Source of the DNA: Bdellovibrionia bacterium
GTDB lineage: Bacteria > Bdellovibrionota > Bdellovibrionia > Bdellovibrionales > JAUICD01
Length of the DNA: 44,103 bases
Direction of reading: 5' to 3'
Assembly: GCA_030427965.1 (NCBI GenBank)
Contig: JAUICD010000026.1
Location: 1 to 44,103 of the forward strand
Part shown: in pieces, positions 21,969 to 29,608 of the stretch
Layout of the letters: the number at the start of each line of letters is the position of its first letter
Numbering within the stretch: the first letter of the stretch is position 1
The notes under the pieces: generated by a model
Seen by the model: the letters and a program-made list of their open reading frames with translations, nothing else
The model's database searches: none
Told to the model about the DNA's origin: nothing
Program-made: the position numbers and the translations under genes

Positions 21969-23078
21969 GTGGCATTTTCTGAGATTTCCAAGGACAACTT
22001 GGAGAAGTTCTTGATGCAGACATTGGATGTTGTGCCTGCAGTTATTTATTCGAAATCTTTCCCAGGTCTCAAGTATCTCTTTGTTAATAAAAAATTCCAT
22101 GAAGTTGTTGATTCAAATATAGAGAATTTTATGGGGCTGACAGATGATATTGTGTTTTTGCCTGAAGTTGCAAAAACTCTATCGAAAAATGATCGAGAAA
22201 TAGCAAAAAAGAAAGAAGTTCAGCATTTTGAAGAAAGGGTTCCTCATCCTGATGGAACCTTTCATGACTATGACACATACAAATTTCCGATGCTTGATGA
22301 AAATGGTGATGTCTATGCCGTGACGGGGATTTCCTTGGATATTACAGAGCGCAAAAAAACAGAGAGCGTTTTAAGAACTTCAATGAAATTGGCATCTCTA
22401 GGTGAGATGGCTGGTGGCATTGCACATGAGATCAACAATCCTCTTGCTATCATCGATGGAACTGTAAAGAAAATGACAAGAACTTTGGAGCAAGAGAATT
22501 CGATTGATAAAGTGTTCTTTCAAAAAATGACAAAGAAGATTTCAGAGATGACCAGTCGCATGTCCAAAATTATCAACGGACTTCTTGTTTTAGGAAGAGA
22601 AGGGGCTCTGGATCAACATGTGGATACAGATTCAGCCTGGTTATTTGAAACTGTTTTAGAACTTGTTTGTGCAAATGTGACTTATAAAGGAATAGAAATT
22701 AAAAAGCAATTTCCGTCAAAATCACCCCTTGTAAAGGCAAATGTGGTGCAGATGTCACAAGTGCTTTTGAATGTGCTTGAAAATGCATGTTATGAGGCAA
22801 AAAAGGCAGAATCAAATTGGGTGGAAGTAAGAGTTATAGAAACGTCGACAACTGTTTTATTTGAGGTTGTAAATGTCTGCTCTGATTGTCAGGGGAGAAT
22901 TGTTGAGTTTTTTCGCCCATTTTTTACAACAAAACCATTGGGAGAAGGAACGGGCTTAGGGTTAAGTATTTCAAAGGGGATTGTAGAGAACCACTCAGGG
23001 ACAATTTCAGCTAAATTTTTGGACGAAAAGACAATTTGTTTTACGGTTGAGATTCCAAAGTCGTCTGAAATGAGCTGA
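21969..23078 (+). CDS. PAS-domain sensor histidine kinase
   Basis: 369 residues from GTG 21969 after GAGAGG. Residues 10-130 are a PAS/PAC sensor (ITERKK at its end). The H-box is SLGEMAGGIAHEINNPLAII, with phospho-accepting His153. The ATPase domain has an N-box (NVLENACYEA) and a G-box (GEGTGLGLSISKGI, FRPFFTTKP before it). No membrane segment or receiver domain is present, so it senses a cytoplasmic signal and must phosphorylate a partner encoded elsewhere. No response regulator is adjacent. The HEINNPL form is typical of NtrB-like kinases. Confidence 0.9.
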   Translation: MAFSEISKDNLEKFLMQTLDVVPAVIYSKSFPGLKYLFVNKKFHEVVDSNIENFMGLTDDIVFLPEVAKTLSKNDREIAKKKEVQHFEERVPHPDGTFHDYDTYKFPMLDENGDVYAVTGISLDITERKKTESVLRTSMKLASLGEMAGGIAHEINNPLAIIDGTVKKMTRTLEQENSIDKVFFQKMTKKISEMTSRMSKIINGLLVLGREGALDQHVDTDSAWLFETVLELVCANVTYKGIEIKKQFPSKSPLVKANVVQMSQVLLNVLENACYEAKKAESNWVEVRVIETSTTVLFEVVNVCSDCQGRIVEFFRPFFTTKPLGEGTGLGLSISKGIVENHSGTISAKFLDEKTICFTVEIPKSSEMS

Positions 23079-23157
23079 GGCTTGTCTTAAGGAGATCCTC
23101 TAGATTTTTTGAATTTATTGGCTTAGAGTGTGGGGTGTGTAAGATTGAGGGAGAGTT

Positions 23158-24009
23158 ATGTTTTCTTTTTTGATAACAATGTTATTTTTAGGAAGTGCAA
23201 ACGCCATAGATGTGCATGGACACCGAGGCGCGCGCGCCTTGTTTCCTGAGAACACAATTCCTGCCTTTGAACATGCCATTGAAGTGGGTGCGGATTACAT
23301 TGAACTAGACGTTGTGGTCACTGTTGATAGAAAGCTTGTAGTGAATCATGACTTAACCGTGAATCAAGATCTTTGCTTGAACCCTAATGGAGATAGAGTC
23401 ACTGAGACTTTGCCAATTTTTGAAATGACCTTAGAAAGATTGAAGACTTTCGACTGTGGAAGTTTAAAAAACCCAAACTTTCCTGATCAAGTGCCAATTC
23501 CTGGCACAAAAGTTCCAACTCTTGATGACGTTTTTGAGTTGGTTCGTACACGGAGTGAAGAGTTAGGCCGAGATATTCGTATGAATATTGAAATGAAAAA
23601 TAAGCGTGAAAAACCGGAGTGGTCGCCCACTCATGAGGAGTTTGCGCAGTTGATGGCAGATTCTATCAATAAAAGCGCTCTCCAGCCTGTGATTTTGGTC
23701 CAAACATTTGATGAGAATCATTTGATATATTTGAAAAAACATCAGCTCGACATTAAAACAGCATTTCTAATTAAGAAAGGCTCAAAAGAAGAGACTCGTG
23801 AGATTGCTGAGAAGGTGGGAGCTGATGTGATTTCTCCAAACTATAGGTTTTTATCTCAAAGTAAAATCAAGTATTGGCAGGATGCAGGTTTTCAAGTTGT
23901 TCCTTGGACTGTGAATTCGCCGAAAACTTGGAAAAGTCTAATCAAAAAGGGCGTAAATGGAATCATTACTGATAACCCAAAGGGGTTGATTGAGTACCTG
24001 GGGCGATAG
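23158..24009 (+). CDS. Exported glycerophosphodiester phosphodiesterase
   Basis: 283 residues. The signal peptide is about residues 1-16 (cleavage after SANA). GDPD motifs: HGHRGARALFPENTIPAF (His22, Arg23), YIELDVVVT (Glu49, Asp51), NHDLTV (His64) and NIEMKN, ending GVNGIITDNP. These are the metal and acid-base residues of GlpQ-like enzymes, which split glycerophosphodiesters into glycerol 3-phosphate and an alcohol. Export suggests scavenging of phospholipid head groups in the periplasm or outside. GGGAG precedes the start. Confidence 0.9.
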   Translation: MFSFLITMLFLGSANAIDVHGHRGARALFPENTIPAFEHAIEVGADYIELDVVVTVDRKLVVNHDLTVNQDLCLNPNGDRVTETLPIFEMTLERLKTFDCGSLKNPNFPDQVPIPGTKVPTLDDVFELVRTRSEELGRDIRMNIEMKNKREKPEWSPTHEEFAQLMADSINKSALQPVILVQTFDENHLIYLKKHQLDIKTAFLIKKGSKEETREIAEKVGADVISPNYRFLSQSKIKYWQDAGFQVVPWTVNSPKTWKSLIKKGVNGIITDNPKGLIEYLGR

Positions 24010-24086
24010 TTCAGGTTATAGATTCGCCGCATTAGAGTTCAAGTTTCACTCAGGTAGACATTTTGGTTCTTTGCCTTGTAAAGTCG

Positions 24087-24115
24087 GCTCAAGCAAATTG
24101 AGCGATTTTGCTCTT
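24087..24115 (+). promoter_or_regulatory. Alternative hairpins in the cbs leader
   Basis: GCTCAA (24087-24092) pairs with TTGAGC (24098-24103) around GCAAA. The same GAGC can instead pair with GCTC (24110-24113) around GATTTT, followed by TTTC. The folds are exclusive, as in small attenuators. Stems are short, so confidence is low. No known sulfur-related riboswitch motif was recognised. Confidence 0.3.
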
Positions 24116-24135
24116 TCAAATGGGAGTGCTGGGAA

Positions 24136-25479
24136 ATGAAAAACATACTTGAGGCCGTTGGTAATACGCCACTCGTAAAACTTCACAGAGTTACAAAGCA
24201 CTTGGACTGCAATGTTTTTGCAAAGTGTGAGTTTTTTAATCCTGCAGGTTCGACCAAAGATCGCATTGCTCTTCGAATGGTTGAAGAAGCTGAAAAAGAG
24301 GGGCGTATCAAACCAGGAGACACTCTTATTGAGCCTACAAGTGGAAACACTGGGCTTGGGTTGGCTCTAGCTGGTGCGGTGAAAGGCTACAATGTTATTA
24401 TCACGATGCCTGAGAAAATGAGCCGAGAAAAGCAGGTGGTGTTAGAGGCTCTTGGAGCAAAGATCATTCGAACTCCAACTGAAGCTGCATGGGATGCTCC
24501 GGAAAGTCATATTGGTGTGGCACAAAAACTTCAAAGAGAGCTTCCCAATGCTCATATTCTAGATCAATACGGAAATCCAAATAACCCAGATGCACATTAC
24601 TACGGAACAGGTACTGAGATTCTTGAGGAGCTTGACGGCAAAGTGGACATGGTTGTCATGGGTGCTGGAACTGGTGGAACCATCACAGGTGTTGCTAGAA
24701 AGATCAAAGAAGTGAATCCCAATTGTCGTATTATCGGAGCAGACCCTATTGGCTCTATACTAGCAGGTGGTGACTTTGTTGGTTCCTATAAAGTTGAAGG
24801 AATTGGATATGATTTTATTCCAGATGTACTAGATAGAAGTTTGATAGATGAGTGGGTGAAGACCAATGACAGGCAATCCTTCTTACTGGCTCGTCAGTTG
24901 ATTCGTGAGGAAGGGCTTCTCTGTGGAGGTTCATCGGGTTCAGCGCTTTATGCTGTTCTTCAAAAAGCGACAGAGCTCAAAGCTGGTCAAAACTGCGTTG
25001 TCGTTTTACCAGATGGAGTTCGAAATTACATGACCAAGTTTATTGAACCAAAGTGGATGGAAGAGAATCGTTTTACAAGTTTAGCAACTTTAGAGGGAAG
25101 TGTTTCCCAACTTGTATCAAAGGAAAACCGTCTTTTCACATTGGATGGCTCTGATTCGTGTGAGGCTGGAATTACAGCTATGAAAGAAAAGGGTTATTCA
25201 CAAATCCCGGTCACTCGAAGTGGGAAGCTTGTTGGTATGCTGAGAGAGCAAGACTTGCTTGAAGGGCTTCTTTCTGGACAAAATACAAAACTTGGCGTCA
25301 ATATAGACAGTGTTATGGAGCGAAATGTCACCTCCGTTTCGACAGAAACTCCACTTTCGGCTCTAGAAGAGCTTTTGCTAGATCGACCAAGTGTGGTTGT
25401 TGTGGATCAGGACTCTAAACCACTTGATATTCTCACAAAAATCGATTTGATCGACTACGTGGCTCACTTAAAAAGCTAA
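24136..25479 (+). CDS. Cystathionine beta-synthase (PLP enzyme with CBS domain pair)
   Basis: 447 residues. PLP fold type II: GNTPLVKL, the Schiff-base Lys41 in NPAGSTKDR, EPTSGNTGLGLALA, GAGTGGTITGVARK (phosphate loop) and GGSSGSA. Residues about 330-447 form two CBS motifs (AMKEKGYSQIPVTRSGKLVGMLREQDLL and ...DILTKIDLIDYV), an adenosyl-ligand sensor as in eukaryotic-type CBS. It should condense serine with homocysteine. O-acetylserine sulfhydrylase activity is the alternative, since the cores are alike. It is a stand-alone gene with no adjacent cystathionine lyase. A nested hairpin spans its stop codon. Confidence 0.85.
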   Translation: MKNILEAVGNTPLVKLHRVTKHLDCNVFAKCEFFNPAGSTKDRIALRMVEEAEKEGRIKPGDTLIEPTSGNTGLGLALAGAVKGYNVIITMPEKMSREKQVVLEALGAKIIRTPTEAAWDAPESHIGVAQKLQRELPNAHILDQYGNPNNPDAHYYGTGTEILEELDGKVDMVVMGAGTGGTITGVARKIKEVNPNCRIIGADPIGSILAGGDFVGSYKVEGIGYDFIPDVLDRSLIDEWVKTNDRQSFLLARQLIREEGLLCGGSSGSALYAVLQKATELKAGQNCVVVLPDGVRNYMTKFIEPKWMEENRFTSLATLEGSVSQLVSKENRLFTLDGSDSCEAGITAMKEKGYSQIPVTRSGKLVGMLREQDLLEGLLSGQNTKLGVNIDSVMERNVTSVSTETPLSALEELLLDRPSVVVVDQDSKPLDILTKIDLIDYVAHLKS

Positions 25480-25497
25480 CTCTTAGCTCATTGAGCC
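25461..25497 (+). terminator. Nested hairpin over the cbs stop codon
   Basis: GGCTCA (25461-25466) pairs with TGAGCC (25492-25497). Inside, AGCTAA (25474-25479, containing the TAA stop) pairs with TTAGCT (25483-25488) around CTC. Both stems are perfect. No T run follows, so it may be a processing or stability element rather than an intrinsic terminator. Confidence 0.4.
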
Positions 25498-25579
25498 CCA
25501 GAAAGCAGGTCACTTCTTTATAAAGTCTTCACATCAGATTTATGGATTGAAGAGCAAATGGAAACCTTTTCATTTTTCT

Positions 25580-25600
25580 AAGAGTGATTGCGACTCTTTT
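25580..25600 (+). terminator. Terminator-like hairpin downstream of cbs
   Basis: AAGAGT (25580-25585) pairs with ACTCTT (25593-25598) around GATTGCG, then TT. It is the first plausible intrinsic terminator after cbs. Confidence 0.4.
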
Positions 25601-25701
25601 AGATTTCGATACAAGCTCATGTTTGATGTTGGGCAGGACCAATGTATGTTGGGGCTCTCTAGGTGCCAGTTGCTGGCTTTGTCCAGTGACTGGCCATTTT
25701 T

Positions 25702-25784
25702 TAAAGGATGTCTCTCTACATTTTGTGCATCACCGTGCTGAAAACCACCACGGTGATGCACAAAATGTAGAGAGACATCCTTTA
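25702..25784. repeat. Perfect 36-bp inverted repeat with 11-base loop
   Basis: The left arm 25702-25737 begins TAAAGGATGTCTCTC and ends GCATCACCGTG. The right arm 25749-25784 is its exact reverse complement. The loop is CTGAAAACCAC. It lies in a 470-base gap with no credible gene (25480-25949). Just upstream are GCCAG/CTGGC and CCAGT/ACTGG hairpins and TAGGTGCCAG (25660-25669), identical to the first ten bases of the REP palindromes. The arms are unrelated to REP, so this is a different element: a MITE-like remnant, a double-stranded RNA precursor or a strong terminator. Confidence 0.9.
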
Positions 25785-25787
25785 GTG

Positions 25788-25810
25788 GTAGGCATTTAAA
25801 GCCTACTTTT
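25788..25810 (+). terminator. Intrinsic terminator
   Basis: GTAGGC (25788-25793) pairs with GCCTAC (25801-25806) around ATTTAAA, followed directly by TTTT. It would stop any transcript of the preceding 36-bp hairpin. Confidence 0.6.
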
Positions 25811-25905
25811 ACTCGACTCCTACCGGAGCAGTACCTAGAGATAGGTGAAAAATTCCTCTAAATTTGTCTGGTATAGTTCTTTTCGAATGTCCATTTAGGC
25901 TCTAA

Positions 25906-25941
25906 TACCCTCCTATGGCTTAAACTATAAGCATAGGGGTA
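25906..25941 (+). promoter_or_regulatory. Leader hairpin before the propeller lipoprotein
   Basis: TACCC and CCTATG-CTT on the left pair with AAG-CATAGG and GGGTA on the right, with small bulges and a seven-base loop. It abuts the ribosome-binding site AGGTAAGG (25941-25948) and a TTG start, so it could gate translation. Confidence 0.35.
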
Positions 25942-25949
25942 GGTAAGGT

Positions 25950-26912
25950 TTGAAGTCGGTCGTGACCACAATCTTTATTTTTATTTGGGTTCTTGGTACT
26001 GCGTTACTTGTGAGTTGTGCAGGGGATGACCCATTTTCAGAATCTGCTCCAAGTAATTTCTCAAACTACATAGTCGTTGCTTCAGTGAGAGCAGGGCCAA
26101 ATTCAGGGCCTGGTCTTATAACTCTTTTTGATTCTTCGGGGAATGTTGTACGCGTTCTTCAAGATTATTATGAAACAGCAGAATTTGCTTCAGGACTTTC
26201 TTATTTTCAAAACAATCAGATCTTAGCGGCTGTAAACGGTACAGATAGGGTGGATGCCATCAATTTAATCTCGGGAGCCGCTTCAATTTTTGCATCTCAT
26301 GCTCAAATCAATTCCAATCCTTTGAGACAAATTGCAACACTTCCTGATGGATCTACATGGATCAATGAAGGAAGTACGGATGCGATTGAGAAAGTGACTG
26401 TTGATGGGAGCCGTTCTGGAAACCCATTTATTTCTGCTTCCACTGGAGCATGTACGATCAATGATCCTTATGGTGTTGTTTATATTTCAAGTTTGGATGC
26501 TGTTGGGGTTGTGAGTCGCGCTGGTGGGGGGATGTACAGTGTGTTTGATACTGATGGGGGATGTATCACTCAGGTTTCAGGTGCTCCATTTAACTCAGGT
26601 CAACCCACAGGGCTTGCCTATCATGAAGACACAGATCGTATCATTGTAACCTTTGCAACTGGGGATGAGATTTACTCACTTGACCCTGATGGCACAAATG
26701 CCACACTTGCGTTTTCAGACACTTCAGTCATAGACACCCCTCGCCCAGCAACAGTGGATGCAAATGGGTTTGTTTATATCGGGAGTGACACTCAAGACAC
26801 GGTTGAAAAGTTTAACTTTGATGGAAGTGTGTTAACACGAGCAACCTCTGGGCCTATTATTGGTCCTGGAATTTACTCGCAAAATCCAACAGCAATTTTG
26901 GTGATCCCATGA
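25950..26912 (+). CDS. Lipoprotein with NHL/SMP-30-like beta-propeller
   Basis: 320 residues from a TTG start nine bases after the first G of AGGTAAGG. Signal peptide MKSVVTTIFIFIWVLGTALLVSC ends in lipobox LVSC. The mature part repeats blades of the form ...PDGSTWINEGSTDAIEKVTVDGS, GLAYHEDTDRIIVTFATGDEIYSLDPDG and VDANGFVYIGSDTQDTVEKFNFDGS, as in NHL-type six-bladed propellers that bind proteins or small ligands. No catalytic residues were identified. It overlaps the following outer-membrane gene by four bases (ATGA), so the two products probably work together at the outer membrane. Confidence 0.65.
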   Translation: MKSVVTTIFIFIWVLGTALLVSCAGDDPFSESAPSNFSNYIVVASVRAGPNSGPGLITLFDSSGNVVRVLQDYYETAEFASGLSYFQNNQILAAVNGTDRVDAINLISGAASIFASHAQINSNPLRQIATLPDGSTWINEGSTDAIEKVTVDGSRSGNPFISASTGACTINDPYGVVYISSLDAVGVVSRAGGGMYSVFDTDGGCITQVSGAPFNSGQPTGLAYHEDTDRIIVTFATGDEIYSLDPDGTNATLAFSDTSVIDTPRPATVDANGFVYIGSDTQDTVEKFNFDGSVLTRATSGPIIGPGIYSQNPTAILVIP

Positions 26913-27523
26913 AGAAAGTTATACTGGTTCTTCTTTTTGCCAACGTTGCTTTTGCTCAAGAAAATAAAAACGAGATAGAAGTAAAGGAGTACAGAAAAGG
27001 TGCCTTTAGTATTATTCCTCAATTCGGATATCAATGGATGGCAATAGAAAACCCTGATGGGTCACTTTCAGGTTATGAAGGAATTGTATATGGTATTTCA
27101 GGTTCAGTTCGAGTTCTTGGAGAAGCTTACGGAGGATTGGCATTGGGTGCTCTTTACCAAGAAACCAAATCTCCACATCGCTCTATTGCCGGGGAAGAGT
27201 TAACAAGTCGGGAGTTAGGGCTTCAGTTTGAAATTCAGTACAACGAGTTCTTTGTTGCCACTACGATTTCAGATCGATCTGTTTCTGTGGCAAACGTAGA
27301 AAAATCGGCAGATTATAAAGCGCGCGCTCTCGGAGTTGGAGTTGGCTATAACTTCTCTATCTCTCGTTCGATGGATCTTGGCCTTTCTTGTTGGTATAAG
27401 ATGGGTTTAGGGAGAAAGTCAGAAAATTCAAGCCTCTCTGGCACATTGGGGGATGAATCCTTGGGTGTTGTTTTGGGCTTAAGGTGGACACCGACAGTTG
27501 GATTTGACGTCAATAGCTATTAG
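26909..27523 (+). CDS. Outer-membrane beta-barrel-like protein
   Basis: 204 residues. Signal peptide MKKVILVLLFANVAFAQ is cleaved after AFA. The rest shows alternating strands with Gly and aromatic residues (GAFSIIPQFGYQWMAI, YGGLALGALYQET, ALGVGVGYNFSIS, DLGLSCWYKMGLG), consistent with an eight-strand barrel, ending in Tyr. No named family is recognised. It is translationally coupled to the propeller lipoprotein and followed by a terminator-like hairpin. Confidence 0.6.
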   Translation: MKKVILVLLFANVAFAQENKNEIEVKEYRKGAFSIIPQFGYQWMAIENPDGSLSGYEGIVYGISGSVRVLGEAYGGLALGALYQETKSPHRSIAGEELTSRELGLQFEIQYNEFFVATTISDRSVSVANVEKSADYKARALGVGVGYNFSISRSMDLGLSCWYKMGLGRKSENSSLSGTLGDESLGVVLGLRWTPTVGFDVNSY

Positions 27524-27543
27524 GGCGTCCAGAGCCCAGAAAG

Positions 27544-27587
27544 AGCGACTTGGCGCTTTGCACCAAGAAGGTAGGCCGTACTTTTTT
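27544..27587 (+). terminator. Terminator-like element sharing a motif with the pheS leader
   Basis: AGCGACTTGGCG (27544-27555) and AAGGTAGGCCGTACTTTT (27568-27585) recur, with one-base differences and different spacing, at 13087 and 13123. Here AAGGTA pairs with TACTTT around GGCCG and a T run follows. CTTGG/CCAAG makes a second small stem. It probably ends the 25950-27523 transcript. Confidence 0.5.
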
Positions 27588-27613
27588 ACTTCGATGACAA
27601 CTCTTAAGCGTCA

Positions 27614-27641
27614 GTCTATTTTTGTTATGTAAAAAATAGAC
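27614..27641 (+). promoter_or_regulatory. Perfect 10-bp hairpin before dcd
   Basis: GTCTATTTTT (27614-27623) pairs exactly with AAAAATAGAC (27632-27641). Ten bases later comes the TGAGGAG ribosome-binding site of dcd. It could be a second terminator or part of the dcd leader. Confidence 0.4.
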
Positions 27642-27662
27642 GATTTCTTTTGAGGAGATACG

Positions 27663-28199
27663 ATGATTTTATCTGATAGAACATTAACAAGTATGATTGA
27701 AAAAAGAGAGTTGGTTGTAGAGCCTCTTGTGAGTGAGAGTATCCAGCCTGCCTCGATTGACTGTCGTCTTGGGGATCATTTTTTAGTTGTAGAAAACACA
27801 AATATGAATTCATTGAAATTGGATTCTGAAATTGAGTATCGTGAGATCACAAGTCAAAGCATCACTATTGCACCTCATTCTTTTATCCTTGCAACAACTA
27901 TGGAGTATTTCGAGTTACCAGCCAATTTGACGGCTTTTGTAGAGGGGCGGAGTTCAATTGGTCGGATGGGGCTATTTATTCAAAATGCGGGCTGGGTGGA
28001 CCCAGGATTTAAGGGGAATATCACACTTGAGCTCTACAATGCCAATTCGCTTCCAATTGAGTTAGAAGAAGGACGCCGAGTTTGCCAGATGGTTTTTTGT
28101 AAAATGGATCAAGCTGCACAGAACCCTTACTCTGGGAAATATCAGGGGCAGAAAAAAGCTGTGGGATCTCGCGTATTTAAGGACTCTGAAGTCAAGTAG
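27663..28199 (+). CDS. dcd: dCTP deaminase
   Basis: 178 residues. Motifs: MILSDRTLTSMI, IQPASIDCRLGDHF, the nucleotide site VEGRSSIGRMGLFIQNAGWVDPGFKGNITLELYN (with the catalytic Glu of LEL) and RVCQMVF, then a C-terminal YSGKYQGQ segment that closes over the triphosphate. The trimeric enzyme makes dUTP for thymidylate synthesis. The C-terminus has GSRVFKD in place of the usual SR. Length is slightly below the usual ~190 but all core motifs are present. It is a single gene with its own terminator. Confidence 0.93.
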   Translation: MILSDRTLTSMIEKRELVVEPLVSESIQPASIDCRLGDHFLVVENTNMNSLKLDSEIEYREITSQSITIAPHSFILATTMEYFELPANLTAFVEGRSSIGRMGLFIQNAGWVDPGFKGNITLELYNANSLPIELEEGRRVCQMVFCKMDQAAQNPYSGKYQGQKKAVGSRVFKDSEVK

Positions 28200-28215
28200 A
28201 ATAGGCCCTCCTGAG

Positions 28216-28261
28216 GCTCTTTCTGCCTGATTCTCAGAATGAGACAGTGAGAGCGTTTTTT
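28216..28261 (+). terminator. Intrinsic terminator after dcd
   Basis: GCTCT (28216-28220) pairs with AGAGC (28250-28254). CTG/CAG and TCTCA-GAA-TGAGA continue the stem inside. G and six T follow. Confidence 0.65.
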
Positions 28262-28325
28262 ACATTTAGTGGTCCAGTTTGAATCACATTCTTCCGATGT
28301 ATAGTTTTGAGAAGGTTGAAACTGT

Positions 28326-29552
28326 ATGTCAATTACAAGTAAATCTCAGAAGTTTAAAAAGGGGACCCTTATTTTTAATGAGGGTGAAGTTTCTGATGTT
28401 GCCTACATTATTGATCAGGGGCAGGTGGAGATCTTTATACCCAATGGTACAAATGATATCAGTGTATCTGTTTTAGAGCAGGGCCAAATTTTTGGTGAAA
28501 TGGGTGTGATTGATGACTCTCCAAGAGCGGCTTCTGCACGTGCAAAAACAGATTGTGTTATTAGTCTTGTAAAGAAAGATCAGCTTCAAGAAAGAATTCA
28601 AAGCTCAGACCCAGTTGTTCGCTTGGTTATACGTCGTTTGCTTTCACGGGTGCGAAGCAATCTGAAACTCACAGTCGGAGAGGAAACGCATCAGGACTTG
28701 AGACAGTCTCTCGGTTTTCCAAATCATGCAGATGACAGTGATGTTGTAGAAAAAATTAAATTTGAACAAGACTTGGTAAGTGCGTTAGACAACGAAGAGT
28801 TTGTATTGCATTTTCAACCTATCATTGATCTTAAAGATGATCGACTCTGCGGCTTTGAAGCACTTGTTAGGTGGGACAGTCCTGTGCGTGGTTTAGTTCG
28901 GCCGGATTTATTTTTGGGAGTGGCTGAGGAAACATCACTTATTGTTCCTCTAGGGCGATGGATTTTACACAAAGCTTGTGAATCTTTTCATGAAATTCGT
29001 CAGAAATATGCTGAAGTCAATCAAGAGCAACCCGATCTTTTTATGAGCATTAATGTATCTGCTAAGCAAGTGAGTGATCCAGAGTTTTTCAAGGTTTTAG
29101 ATAATTCGATTAAATCGTTTGGATTGCAGCCAGGGGATTTGAAGCTTGAAATCACAGAAAGTTTGTATGCAGAAGGAAACTCGGTCACCAGTTGGATTGA
29201 TCAGTGTAAACGAATTGGGGTTTTGATTGCTTTGGATGATTTCGGTACAGGGTACTCGAGTTTGTCTTACCTCTCACGTATGAATGTTGACAACTTAAAG
29301 GTAGATCGATCTTTTGTGAAAGTTTTAGCAGATGATCCAAGCACACAAGTTGTAGTAAAATCTATTATTCAGATGGCACAGGGTTTGAAGAAACCGATCA
29401 TAGCTGAGGGTATTGAAACAGAAGAACAGAAGCTTCTTTTAAAAGCTTTGGGGTGTCACTTTGGGCAAGGTTTTTTATTTGGAAAGCCTATTGCTCTAAG
29501 AGATGTCATTGAAACCTGGATTATGCTAGAAGAGTCTCAAAAAGCTGCTTAA
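28326..29552 (+). CDS. Cyclic-nucleotide-binding EAL c-di-GMP phosphodiesterase (Bd1971-like)
   Basis: 408 residues. The N-terminal CAP_ED domain (about 5-115) includes GQIFGEMGVIDDSPRAASARA, the phosphate-binding cassette with its Glu and Arg. The C-terminal EAL domain (about 145-400) is complete: FEAL (177-180), EITES, DDFGTGYS (304-311), KVDRSF, EGIET (361-365) and QGFLFGKP. It should hydrolyse c-di-GMP under cAMP control. This architecture matches Bdellovibrio Bd1971, a cAMP-activated EAL enzyme (from memory). No membrane segment is present. The adenylate cyclase at 19850 is a candidate source of its ligand. Confidence 0.9.
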   Translation: MSITSKSQKFKKGTLIFNEGEVSDVAYIIDQGQVEIFIPNGTNDISVSVLEQGQIFGEMGVIDDSPRAASARAKTDCVISLVKKDQLQERIQSSDPVVRLVIRRLLSRVRSNLKLTVGEETHQDLRQSLGFPNHADDSDVVEKIKFEQDLVSALDNEEFVLHFQPIIDLKDDRLCGFEALVRWDSPVRGLVRPDLFLGVAEETSLIVPLGRWILHKACESFHEIRQKYAEVNQEQPDLFMSINVSAKQVSDPEFFKVLDNSIKSFGLQPGDLKLEITESLYAEGNSVTSWIDQCKRIGVLIALDDFGTGYSSLSYLSRMNVDNLKVDRSFVKVLADDPSTQVVVKSIIQMAQGLKKPIIAEGIETEEQKLLLKALGCHFGQGFLFGKPIALRDVIETWIMLEESQKAA

Positions 29553-29608
29553 AAAGAATGCTTACTTTTAAACGCACTTTTAATCCCAGAAACTTAAGTC
29601 AGCAGAGC

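Noticed and set aside
25660..25669. TAGGTGCCAG as a fourth full REP
   Set aside because: Only ten bases match and no complementary arm follows. Noted as a possible scrap only.
25547..25799. Open frames of 60-70 codons on both strands around the 36-bp inverted repeat
   Set aside because: They are mirror readings through the palindrome, have no ribosome-binding site and no protein-like pattern.
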